A stretch of 10,528 nucleotides of DNA from assembly GCA_030267965.1 (NCBI GenBank), contig BRYA01000017.1, positions 2,541-13,068 on the forward strand, written 5' to 3'. This document shows positions 1 to 7,781 of the stretch, piece after piece. How positions within the stretch are numbered: position 1 is the first letter of the stretch; each line of letters begins with the position of its first letter. The notes under the pieces were generated by a model. It did not search any database, was not told the origin of the DNA, and saw only the letters and a program-made list of their open reading frames with translations. Both the position numbers and the translations under genes were made by a program. This DNA is from Triparma columacea. Taxonomy: Eukaryota; Sar; Bolidophyceae; Parmales; Triparmaceae.

Positions 1-153
1 CCCCCCCCAACCCCCTACCCGCCTACCACCAGGTGGAATAGACACCCTGCCTCGCGGTGGTTGGTGCTCGTTTGCACGTCAAAGTGCAGGTGCTCCTTCT
101 GCACTTCAACGAAGGTCGTGACACAGATCTCTACTCGTAACTTTAGCGTACAG

Positions 154-2032
154 GGGCAGCGGAATTCAAACGGCCTGGTGGACGGGAGGGGGGGTTTCAT
201 CAACCCCGAGTATTATCCCACCAATGGGGGTGGGGTGCATATGAATAGATTCCAGATGGAGCAGTATCAGCAGGAGCAGAAGCACGAGCGTGTGAAGCAG
301 CAGAACGAGCTGACTCAGAACTCGAGCAATAACAGGAGCAAGGGGGGTGGCCCCCGCGGGTACACCAACAATATTCCCAAGAAAAGTTTCTTCGAGCAGC
401 AGGTGAGAATACCCCCCCCCCTTATCGTTTGTCAGTCTACATGTACCAACTATCGTTGGCGTAGCAAAGAGTGTACAAAGAGGCTTTGGCGTAGCAAAGA
501 GTGGCTCCACACACACACACACACCAACACACACCCCTTCCGCGACTCGCTTCGCTCGTCGCCCGCTTCGACCCCTTGTCTTCCTTCGCTCCGCCAAAAC
601 CGCTCCTCCCCAAAAGGCCATCGCCGCCACCTATAGTCCGCTAATCAGTCCGCTAATGATGGCGCAACAGAACGGGTACGCAATTTTGGCGGGCCAATCG
701 AAGTTCCGTTCCTCCCAGCACCTGATGATGCCTTACGGGGGGCAGCAGCATTACGGCGGCGGGTCCATGCAGTTTCTTCAGCAACAAAATGTGGCCGCGC
801 AGCAGATGCAATCCCAGCAGGAATGGTGGGCACGACAGGTGAGAGTGGGCAGATAGATAATAAATTGGAGGTATCATCGACGGGTAGATGAGTGAAGATC
901 AACCAGCCCATCCTTCCTGCGGCTCGCTTCGCTCGCCACCCCATCCTTCCCGCGGCTCGCTTCGCTCGCCGCTCCCTGTAGCTCCCACCTAATTCTCCGC
1001 CCGCTCCGACATAACCCTCCCGCCCCCTCGATCCTTACTCACCCCCCCCACCGCAGATGCAGGCACAGCACCAAATGTACGTGGATACGCATCAACTGCA
1101 AAACAAGGCGCATCAATTGCTATGGCTGCAGGCGCAAAGGTCGCAGACGCCACAGGGACAGCAGGCTCAGCCTGAGGAGCATCCTAAGGACGACGATGGG
1201 TACTCAGCCTGTGAGCCCCAGGCCAAGAAGGTGAGATTGTCTTTTCCATCGGCTTCACATCTCCCCTAATCTGCGCACTAATTCCCCCCCCCCCCAGTCC
1301 CGAACCAACAAAGACGATTCCGTAACAGCAAACAGCACATCCGTTAGTAGCTTGGACGCCGGTGTTTCCCAAGGGTCGAACGACTTGACCGATCTGGCGG
1401 CGAGCACGAGCGTACCTACATCGCTTTTCGATCAAATGTACACGGAGTTTTTGTGCCTTCCGCAGAATCTCATCAACAGGATTCAGGTGAGAATAATGGC
1501 GCGACGACGTTACAGGACACCAAAGGAAATGACTTCCCGCTAAGCCATTCCCCCTCCTCCCCCGTTCCCCAAATCCCCGCAGACTAGGTCCCTACAAGTG
1601 ATGAATTTGAGCAGTCAGAACCTTGATTCCATCCAGGCTCGGGACTTGGTTGACCTCGCCGTCATGCAGGAAAGGCAAAGGAAGCTCGTGGAGTTCTGTC
1701 ACAAGATTGAGGTGAGACCTTAGGAAGCAACGAAAGCACAACCGTCGTAACTCAGCGTACTAACAAAAGCCAACCATCTAACCTTTTCGCAGAGGGATAT
1801 GGTGCCATCGACAACGACTCGGAACAATACGGAAACGGCAGGGTCAACAATTGTGACTGACAAAGAGGTAGAGGCAGCAAATGCGTTAACGGGAGGGAGC
1901 GTTGTACTCTCGACTCCTCCCGTCGATGGCTCTACCACGGTGTCCGACACTACTGCTGCAGACACGGAAATGAGAAAGGAAAAGGAGGGGAAAGATACTC
2001 TGATTGCTAGTGCTGCTGATGCTCTCATTTGA
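154..2032 (+). CDS. glutamine-rich protein of unknown function, six exons visible, 5' end unresolved
   Basis: Exons are about 154-402, 671-838, 1057-1230, 1298-1486, 1583-1711 and 1793-2032 (TGA). All five internal junctions are phase 0 with GTGAGA donors, giving about 382 residues. The first exon shown starts after TACAG at 153. The frame is open back to base 1 with no convincing ATG, so acceptors at 114 or 126 or a longer exon are possible. Residues 1-197 are rich in Gln, Asn, Gly and Met (runs such as QQEQK and FLQQQNVAAQQMQSQQ), typical of disordered, transcription-associated proteins. Residues about 235-305 look helical and folded (LFDQMYTEFLCLPQNLINRI, then LVDLAVMQERQRKLVEFCHK). The last 75 residues are Thr/Ser/Ala-rich. 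No catalytic motif is seen. A nuclear or RNA-associated scaffold is a guess from composition. Exon joins are well supported by frame; the function is unknown. Confidence 0.7.
456..503 (+). repeat. two copies of an 18-bp direct repeat, 30-bp period
   Basis: The 18-mer TTGGCGTAGCAAAGAGTG is present at 456-473 and, identically, at 486-503. It lies inside intron 1 of the glutamine-rich gene. The 12 bases between copies are unrelated to what follows the second copy, apart from short AAAGAG echoes. Confidence 0.9.
508..535 (+). repeat. CA microsatellite
   Basis: A run of about eight CA dinucleotides is followed by an interrupted CA stretch in intron 1. Slippage polymorphism is expected here. Confidence 0.85.
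541..562 (+). repeat. intronic hairpin-like element, copy A
   Basis: Arms GCGAC (542-546) and GTCGC (558-562) are exact inverted repeats. They flank an 11-base loop, TCGCTTCGCTC, that is shared with the two copies in intron 2. The core CTCGCTTCGCTC is also a perfect mirror repeat. Confidence 0.7.
839..1056 (+). other. intron 2 of the glutamine-rich gene
   Basis: The donor is CAG|GTGAGAGT and the acceptor CCCACCGCAG|ATG, phase 0. The intron contains a tandem 33-bp duplication and a C-rich tract just before the acceptor. Confidence 0.8.
907..972 (+). repeat. 33-bp tandem duplication carrying hairpin-like element copies B and C
   Basis: Two 33-bp units (about 907-939 and 940-972) differ at few positions. 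Each carries CCATCCTTCC, then the arm GCGGC, the loop TCGCTTCGCTC and a second arm (GCCAC at 935-939, GCCGC at 968-972). The copy at 952-972 pairs perfectly; the copy at 919-939 has one mismatch. The loop is identical to that in intron 1. Confidence 0.8.
1231..1297 (+). other. intron 3 of the glutamine-rich gene
   Basis: A 67-base intron. The donor is AAG|GTGAGATT. The acceptor is CAG directly after an unbroken run of about a dozen C residues. Phase 0; the frame joins QAKK to SRTNK. Confidence 0.85.
1487..1582 (+). other. intron 4 of the glutamine-rich gene
   Basis: A 96-base intron. The donor is CAG|GTGAGAAT; the acceptor is CCCCGCAG|ACT after a C/T-rich tract. Phase 0; the frame joins NRIQ to TRSLQ. 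Confidence 0.85.
1712..1792 (+). other. intron 5 of the glutamine-rich gene
   Basis: An 81-base intron. The donor is GAG|GTGAGACC. A branch-like TACTAAC sits at 1759-1765, and the acceptor is TTTTCGCAG|AGG. Phase 0; the frame joins HKIE to RDMV. Confidence 0.85.
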
Positions 2033-2306
2033 ATCATCGAGGGTTTAAAAATGAAAGGGCGAATGTAGGATTCAGCGGGAATTTGGGAGAGGGGTTAGGG
2101 AGAAAAAAAGAGGTTAAGATTAGGTAATAGCGCAACAGGGTTAGGGTTGCCGATGGGGTGGTAAACTATTTAGAAACAAGATGAAGATGATGAAGAATTG
2201 AAAAAGTGAAGTGTACATAAAGACAAAAAGAATGAAAATGTTCCAAGGTGAATATATCCTCTACAAACCAGCACATGAACTCTCGTAAAACCCCTCCCCA
2301 ACCTTT
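2033..2306. other. intergenic gap between convergent genes
   Basis: Both flanking genes end here, so the gap should hold two 3' untranslated regions. It is purine-rich on the + strand, with isolated TTAGGG hexamers at 2095 and 2141 and a GATGAAGATGATGAAG stretch near 2180. No ORF or RNA gene is seen. Confidence 0.6.
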
Positions 2307-3444
2307 TTATTTCCACTCCAATCCCAACCTCCTCCCCAAGTTCTCCCTCTCCCACCCCTCAACCCCATCCAAATATCCCATGACGATCCTCGGGTCATTT
2401 ACAGGTGCGGTTTGATTGTCAAACCTCCCATATAAAGCCTGCCAATAAACGTCCTTAACATTGACACCCTCCGGAAGTCTCCCATACCCGCTGTTCTCCT
2501 TTAGTCCAATCCTATCCCTGCATGCTTTTAAGCCTCCGTATTTTTTAATAAGGTTAATCTCCTCCTTATTAAAGCCCCCCTCTTTCCTCTCGAGTAAGTC
2601 ACAGACAGAGATCATACCGGATACCCACCTGTGCTCGTGGGTTGGGACTAAACCGATGGAACGGACGAAGTCTGAGACGGGGAGGCTTTTAGAGACACAC
2701 TGACGATATATGTACTGACGGATAGGGACTGGGATCTGTGATAAAGGTGGCATCAAGGCTACGAAGGGGGGCGCGGCGGGGGGGAGGGGGGGAGGTTGGG
2801 GCTATGTCCAGAAAAAGAAGGGAGAGTTTTCGCGCCTTCTCTTTCGCAGTCTTACCTGCGCCTGTTGAAGTCCTATTATTGAGTGTATCCATCAACATCC
2901 CCTCAAAGTCAGTCCCCCTCCTAGCTCTCCCCCTCCCCCCCCCCTTTACAGTTTTAACGCCTTTGAACCTAGCTCTAGCCCTCTTAATATACGCAACCTG
3001 TAAACAACCCTCAGAACCTAACGCTTGCTGGTATACGGTACCTACTAAACCTGGGTGGAGGTAACCTGCTTTTACACAACTGGATAGGTGGGGGACCTTT
3101 ACGAGAGTTACAGTGGAGGAGGTGGGAGGGATGAAGAGAGGATCGGTGAGCTGGTACTTTAGGGAACCTGTTACGCGCCTTAACTTTTGCAGTCTTAGAG
3201 ATTCTGCCTTTCTTGTAGTCTTTGAAGTGTCGCTGAGTAGTGCAGTAGGGGGGATGACCAATTTTTCAGACAGTCTTGGGTCATTAGCATTAGTATTTCC
3301 TATGAGGAGTGTCCAAAAGTCCTTAACGAGAGTGACAGTGGAGGAGGGGAGAGTGCTTGTTGCCATTGTCCCACTTATTGCAGAGAGAGATTGCCCCTCC
3401 CATAGGACTAGAGCGCATAAAACAAGTTTCAAGAAGTGCCGCAT
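2307..3444 (-). CDS. signal-peptide-bearing protein of unknown function, two exons
   Basis: The first exon is 3444-2856 and the second 2728-2307, giving 336 residues. An in-frame ATG exists at 3621, but residues upstream of 3444 are low-complexity Pro/His/Ser/Thr. The ATG at 3444 opens a clear signal peptide (MRHFLKLVLCALVLWEG), so it is preferred. The N-terminal half is basic, with RARARF (155-160), GRGRARRG (170-177) and two copies of SSTVTLVK (34-41 and 109-116). The C-terminal half looks globular; NLIKKYGGLKACRDRIGLK (255-273) resembles the hydrophobic-x-x-GG-hydrophobic...LGL motif of small helical repeats in plant and algal plastid proteins, a low-confidence comparison. Secretory or complex-plastid location is inferred from the presequence. 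It diverges from the plastid-type gene at 3899. If the intron were not removed, the first frame would end about 2701 and lose the globular part. Confidence 0.65.
2729..2855 (-). other. phase-1 intron of the signal-peptide protein
   Basis: On the minus strand the donor is GCAG|GTAAGACT (intron from 2855) and the acceptor ATCCCAG|TCC (2729). A CACAG acceptor seven bases earlier would keep the frame that stops about 2701; the CCCAG one opens the long downstream frame. The intron holds a C-rich tract. It is the only phase-1 intron inferred in the window. Confidence 0.6.
3095..3347 (-). repeat. diverged intragenic direct repeat, 225-bp period
   Basis: Bases 3095-3122 and 3320-3347 share ACGAGAGT(T/G)ACAGTGGAGG on the + strand and encode SSTVTLVK twice, 75 codons apart. 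The similarity fades outside about 28 bases. Confidence 0.6.
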
Positions 3445-3898
3445 GATGGTAAAATGGGGTAGGATGGGGATGTGGAGGAGGTTGGGAGGTGGTGAGCGGT
3501 TTGGAAAGGATGAAGTAGTCGGAGGGCGTCTTTGAGGTCTGGGGTGATGTTGATAGGTGGTGTTGATAGTTGTGGAGAGTGATGGAGAGTGATGGAGAGG
3601 AGTGATGAAGGGTCTAAGCAACGTGAGGCATTAATATACCTATGTTTCTTTAGCTAATTTTGGGATTCTCTGATTCTGAAAACCTCAAAATAGGGATCAA
3701 TAATATTTCTTTCATTTCAACTTATTTTAACACCATTTTCATCTTACAACGTCTATACATTCAATATACTCCCAATATTGAACTAATTGTACGAAATTAA
3801 GGTTCAGAGAGCATAAACACTCAGTGACACTTCCTCGACTCTTCTAAGCACTTCCTCATTAAATACCCCCTCCATATCATAACACTAAACTAATCAAC
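3445..3898. promoter_or_regulatory. divergent intergenic region, probable bidirectional promoter
   Basis: The start codons of the unknown minus-strand gene and of the plastid-type gene face away from each other across 454 bases. Bases about 3630-3800 are strongly AT-rich compared with the C/G-rich surroundings. A CACTTCCTC nonamer occurs at 3828 and 3849, just ahead of the + strand start. No core promoter element can be named with confidence. Confidence 0.4.
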
Positions 3899-5406
3899 AT
3901 GCTTCACCTTACCTCCCTTCTCCCCCTGATCTCCGTGTTTCCCTTTCTCTTAACTCAATCCCTTGCCTACAATGCTCCTCCATCATCTTCCCTTGGTGAG
4001 TTCCTAATCCAGCGTGCGGTCCAGCAGCAGCTCTACTACAGCGCTCAGATGAGGAACGAGCCGATGGTCGACTGGCTGAAGCGTTTCAAGGGTCACGAGC
4101 ACCTCGACAGCAAGACCAGGAGGGAGGGTAACTGTGGTTTCCCAGGGACTTATAGCGCCACCTTCGACCAGCTTAGGACGACGCCTTTCACCAGCTACCT
4201 TACGGCTTTAGGTACAGAGCCTGACTCCAGCATAAAGGTGAAGGTAATCAAGCCACAGAGACGTTTCTCCGCCAGGGAGCTTGCCAACCCCTACATAAAC
4301 AAGGACCCTATCGTGGAATTATACGACCAGCCGATCATCACGAAGAACATCCTGACTCAGCTATGCAACACGGCGGACGCACTTGTGGAGACTTGGGCGT
4401 TCCATTTGGGAGAGGTACATAAGACGGATTTGGAAAGAGTTAAGAATGATAGGACTAAGAATAAAGGCCTCCCAACATCCGAAATGATTGAGGTGAGTGT
4501 TGGATTGCGGCGTGCAGGCCGTTCGCGAGGTCTGCGCAAAGGCCGTTTTTGCTTACTCCGATTCTTCCTTCCCCTTCCTCCTCCCCCCCCCCCCCCCAAC
4601 GCCCTTAGTTTGCGGAAATGGTAAAGGGTGGTGAAACCGCATACTCCTGGTTCACCGGTGACGAGCCTATGCCCCTCTACGATTTCGACTGTCGCGCTCT
4701 TGACCGTTTCAACACCCTCCTCGCTCTCTCCCTATTCTACTCCGAGGTCACAGCTCTGACTCCTGAGACGGCCTTTGACGTTGAGTACCTTAAAGGCGAA
4801 CCTAACAAGGAGGAGGACGCGTGGGGGTATCTAGATGAGGAGATAGTGAGGAGGCGTAAGAAGCGCCGTGAGAGCTTTGAGGAGACCTTCGTTACGGGTG
4901 ACGACGTAACCAAGGGAGGGAAGGCCAGGGATGCAGCACTCGTATTCCTTCAGGAGTTCTGCGACACTTGGGTACCCAAGCTGGTTAAGGGGGATAACCG
5001 CTCGAAGATCGGTAAAGAGTCATTCAGGGCGAAGCCCGGCATGAAGGAAGTGCTCCCTAAAGACGCCGGTTGCGACGCTTCCGCAGTTTTCGAGGCCCTT
5101 TGGGAGTTCCAGGACGAGGCCGCATACAACGTTCTCGGGGGCGGGGAGCTCGTGTTCCCGCGCTTAATGGGGGAACGCATCAGGGAGATCAGGGCAAATG
5201 TCGCGGTCACTAGTCGGAGCACTGTGCTGGAGGTTGTGGCGCCGGAGCTTAGACAGGCGAGATTGAAGTTCACAGATTACGTTGAGGAAGATGACGATGG
5301 GCTGGGGACTTATGCGAGATTCAAGAGGCAGGCGGAACTTGATGGAGATGAAGAGAAGGAGGTATACTCGCATAAAGACATCATCGCTGAGATGGGCATG
5401 GGATGA
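3899..5406 (+). CDS. conserved ochrophyte protein of unknown function, probably plastid-targeted, two exons
   Basis: Exons 3899-4492 and 4609-5406 join in phase 0 to give 463 residues. Residues 1-23 are a clean signal peptide; SLA|YNAPP (cleavage after Ala23) resembles the ASAF-AP motif of diatom bipartite plastid presequences, with Tyr at the +1 aromatic position. The body has dense, conserved-looking blocks: NCGFPGTYSATFDQLRTTPF (78-97), KPQRRFSARELANPY (118-132), PIITKNILTQLCNTADALVE (145-164) and the junction-spanning VKGGETAYSWFTGDEPMPLY (203-222). I recall similar blocks from diatom predicted proteins without assigned function. The later part has a basic RRRKKRR segment and an acidic C-terminus. 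Conservation across the splice junction supports the intron. No cofactor or catalytic motif is recognised. It is convergent with the LRR gene, 127 bases away. Confidence 0.85.
4493..4608 (+). other. intron of the conserved plastid-type gene
   Basis: The donor is GAG|GTGAGTGT and the acceptor CCCTTAG|TTT, phase 0, 116 bases. A run of about sixteen C residues lies before the acceptor. Removing it joins SEMIE to FAEMVKGG inside a conserved-looking block. Confidence 0.9.
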
Positions 5407-5533
5407 TGAGGGATGGGCGAAGCAGGGGGTTGAGTTCAAATGCAACTTTTTTAGGGATTAAAGAGGAATAACCGACTGTTGAATGTTGTGCGAATAAATT
5501 ATTTTCATGTCTAATTAAATCAACAACAAAGAC
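5407..5533. terminator. short convergent gap with probable 3' untranslated regions
   Basis: Only 127 bases separate the stop codons of two convergent genes. The + strand carries AATAAATT near 5494 and AATTAAAT near 5513, which could act in polyadenylation of the + strand gene. Overlap of the two 3' ends is likely. Confidence 0.4.
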
Positions 5534-7168
5534 TTACAGAAACTCCAGAATAACTCTCCACAAAACTTTCGGGATCTTCTCACGTGCCTCACTTTCCCTT
5601 AGCGGTGGTGCTTCAACTCCGTCAGTTCGCTTCCGCTTCCTAGCCGATCTCCTTGGTGGATTATCCACGTGATCCCAGGTTCCCTTAAGGCACAGAAGAG
5701 CGTTGACGCGTTCGATCACAGCAACGTTGCGGTGCCATCTGTAATGGAGAAGGTCCTCGACAGTGGACATATTTTGATCGGCCGCGGCAGCGATCAAGGC
5801 GGTGCAGTCCAAGAAGCAGTCTTCACCGATGGAAACGGCAGGAGATAGAATGAGTTTCGTCAGGGCGAAGCAATCCCTGAAGGCTTCATCGCCAATTGTC
5901 GTCACTCCATCCGGGATGGTGATGGCCGTGAGGGAGGAGCAGTCTTCGAAGGCGCAAACGCCAATTGTCGTCACTCCATCCGGGATTGTGATGGCTGTGA
6001 GGGAGGAGCATTCGAAGAAGGCGCGTTCACCAATTGTCGTCACTCCGTCAGGGATGGTGATGGCTGTGAGGGAGGAGCATCCAGAGAAGGCATATTCGCC
6101 AATCGTCATCACTCCATCCGGGATGGTGATGGCCGCGAGGGAGGAGCATTCGTAGAAGGCGCCATCGCCAATCTTCGTCACTGAGTCCGGGATGGTGATG
6201 GCCGCGAGGGAGGAGCATTCGTAGAAGGCTTGATTGCCGATCGTCGTCACTCCGTCCGGGATTGTGATGGCCTTGAGGGAGGAGCATCTGGAGAAGGCGG
6301 TTCTGCCAATCGTTGTCACTCCGTCTGGGATGGTGATGGCCGTGAGGGAGGAGCATCCGTTGAAGGCGCTTCTGACAATCGTTGTCACTCCGTCTGGGAT
6401 TGTGATGGCCGTCAGGGAGGAGCATCCCCAGAAGGCGCGTTCGCCAATTGTCGTCACTCCGTCTGGGATGGTAATGGCCGTGAGGGAGGAGCATCCGTAG
6501 AAGGCGTTTTCGCCAATCGTTGTCACTCCGTCCGGGAGTGTGATGGCAGTGAGGGAGGAGCATTGGTTGAAGGTGGCCTTGCCAATTGTTGTCACTCCGT
6601 CCGGGATGATAATGGCCGTGAGGGAGGAGCATCCGTTGAAGGCGCTTCTGCCAATCGTTGTCACTCCGTCTGGGATTGTGATGGCCGTGAGGGAGGAGCA
6701 TTCTGCAAAGGTTTCAAGGCCAATCGACGTCACTCCATCTGGGATGGTGATGGCCGTCAGGGAGGAGCATCCCCAGAAGGCGCCATCGCCAATTATCGTC
6801 ACTCCGTCTGGGATTGTGATGGCCGTGAGGGAGGAGCATCCAAAGAAGGAGTCTTCGCCAATCGTTGTCACTCCGTCTGGGATGGTGATGGCCGTGAGGG
6901 AGGAGCATCCTTCGAAGGCGCCCTCGCCGATTGTCGTCACTGAGTCCGGGATGGTGATGGCCGTGAGGGAGGAGCATCCTCTGAAGGCGCCCTCGCCAAT
7001 TGTCGTCACTCCATCTGGGATGGAAACGGCCGTGAGGGAGGAGCAACCGTAGAAGGTTTCATCGGCAATCAACGTCACTCCTTCTACAAAAGTCACTTCT
7101 GTGAGTTCACGATCGTCTTTGAAGCTCCCTGTCTTGTCTGTGCCATAGTATACTGCTGTTTGGGGCAT
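5534..7168 (-). CDS. BspA-type leucine-rich repeat protein (LRR_5 family)
   Basis: An intronless 544-residue ORF. After a 29-residue head come 17 exact 23-residue units (30-420) with consensus GVTTIGxxAFxxCSSLTAITIPD and two degenerate units (421-444 and about 445-463). This is the Treponema pallidum/BspA LRR pattern, which folds into a solenoid and usually binds proteins or glycans. There is no signal peptide or membrane segment. A 75-80-residue tail follows: HYRWHRNVAVIERVNALLCL, then the basic cluster RRSARKRKR (about 506-514), which looks like a nuclear localisation signal, and a hydrophobic end WRVILEFL. Cytosolic or nuclear location is inferred. Units are nearly identical in DNA except at the four x positions. 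The start ATG at 7168 is the first in frame and precedes a non-repeat cap. The ligand is unknown. Confidence 0.92.
   Translation of the reverse strand: MPQTAVYYGTDKTGSFKDDRELTEVTFVEGVTLIADETFYGCSSLTAVSIPDGVTTIGEGAFRGCSSLTAITIPDSVTTIGEGAFEGCSSLTAITIPDGVTTIGEDSFFGCSSLTAITIPDGVTIIGDGAFWGCSSLTAITIPDGVTSIGLETFAECSSLTAITIPDGVTTIGRSAFNGCSSLTAIIIPDGVTTIGKATFNQCSSLTAITLPDGVTTIGENAFYGCSSLTAITIPDGVTTIGERAFWGCSSLTAITIPDGVTTIVRSAFNGCSSLTAITIPDGVTTIGRTAFSRCSSLKAITIPDGVTTIGNQAFYECSSLAAITIPDSVTKIGDGAFYECSSLAAITIPDGVMTIGEYAFSGCSSLTAITIPDGVTTIGERAFFECSSLTAITIPDGVTTIGVCAFEDCSSLTAITIPDGVTTIGDEAFRDCFALTKLILSPAVSIGEDCFLDCTALIAAAADQNMSTVEDLLHYRWHRNVAVIERVNALLCLKGTWDHVDNPPRRSARKRKRTDGVEAPPLRESEAREKIPKVLWRVILEFL
5837..7081 (-). 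repeat. 69-bp tandem coding repeat array, about 18 units
   Basis: Each 69-bp unit encodes one 23-residue LRR. Units stay close in DNA sequence and keep an exact 69-bp register through 17 consecutive copies, so open frames also run through it in other frames and on the other strand. The array is expected to be prone to unequal exchange and to assembly errors. Confidence 0.93.
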
Positions 7169-7781
7169 TTTGGGGAAGGGGAGAGTCCCGGGGTTGAGAG
7201 GATCTTTTCACCCGTCTTTTCAGTAACAGTTGAAAGCCTAAACTATTTGATACTGATTCTCTACGACTTCCTACTTTATTGACGGGAATCAGGAGGGTTA
7301 GTGTGGTGTGATTGACGAAGAACAAGGGAGAGGGATGGTGAGACCCTCAAGGATGCGTCATTGCGGCGTCAATGGCGGTTTTCTGCCCGATGGCAACCCC
7401 AATGTGATACTAACAGTAACGTAAATATGGCCGAAAGCAGTATTATCTCGTCTATGAGACGAAAATTCCAAACCCAATGAACACTCAGTCTCGACCGTGA
7501 TTGAAGAGGGGAAATATCTTGAAGTTGACGTAAATAGGACATAAAAATCATCAATAGGACAAATAACAACTGGTGAAAGCCTTAATAAGGGTTATCATTG
7601 CCATCATTGTCCTTCTTACCTATTTTTGAAAGGGTTAAAACTCCCTCAATTCCTCTTCCTCCTCCTTCCTCCTTCAGACCTCCTCCTCACCTTCTCAACC
7701 GTAAACCAAATTCTCATCCCCCCCCCTGCCCTCCCAAGACCCTTACCCCCCAACTCTGCCCTGCAATCCTCCCCCCGTACC
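7169..7781. promoter_or_regulatory. divergent intergenic region between the LRR and cysteine-rich genes
   Basis: These 613 bases separate two outward-facing start codons. A TGACGTAA bZIP/CRE-like octamer lies at 7526-7533, and AATAGGACA occurs at 7533 and 7553. The last 130 bases before 7782 are a strongly pyrimidine-rich leader. No gene is supported, although the frame of the + strand gene is open back to 7626 without a good ATG. Confidence 0.4.

Larger units (their letters stand above)
403..670 (+). other. intron 1 of the glutamine-rich gene
   Basis: The donor is CAG|GTGAGAAT and the acceptor GCAACAG|AAC. This acceptor is the only nearby AG that restores the Gln-rich frame; the AGs at 636 and 648 would shift it. 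CTAAT branch-like motifs occur at 641 and 653. The intron holds a C-run, a twice-repeated 18-mer, a CA repeat and one copy of a hairpin-like element. The acceptor is the least certain of the gene's splice sites. Confidence 0.6.

Noticed and set aside
166..630. 154-codon minus-strand frame over the first exon and intron of the glutamine-rich gene
   Set aside because: It runs across the CA repeat and C-runs and has leucine/valine runs antisense to Gln/His codons; no independent support.
637..838. Alternative start of exon 2 of the glutamine-rich gene at 637 or 649
   Set aside because: With the upstream exon ending in phase 0 these acceptors give a frame without the Gln-rich character; the AG at 670 restores it.
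2088..2150. TTAGGG hexamers suggesting a telomeric remnant
   Set aside because: Only two isolated hexamers with no tandem array; likely chance in a purine-rich 3' region.
2738..3535. Two + strand frames (108 and 140 codons) opposite the unknown minus-strand gene
   Set aside because: They lack signal peptides or globular sequence of their own and lie antisense to the better-supported spliced gene.
3445..3621. Upstream in-frame ATG at 3621 extending the minus-strand protein by 59 residues
   Set aside because: The added residues are low-complexity Pro/His/Ser and would bury the signal peptide at 3444.
6048..7052. Long open frames on both strands across the LRR array, some encoding regular His/Pro/Arg-rich or Glu/Gly-rich repeats
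   Set aside because: They are by-products of a stop-free 69-bp repeat. Only the BspA LRR frame has a proper cap, a tail and a known fold.
5837..7081. CRISPR-like or satellite array
   Set aside because: Units are contiguous 69-bp coding repeats with no spacers, and they translate to LRR units.
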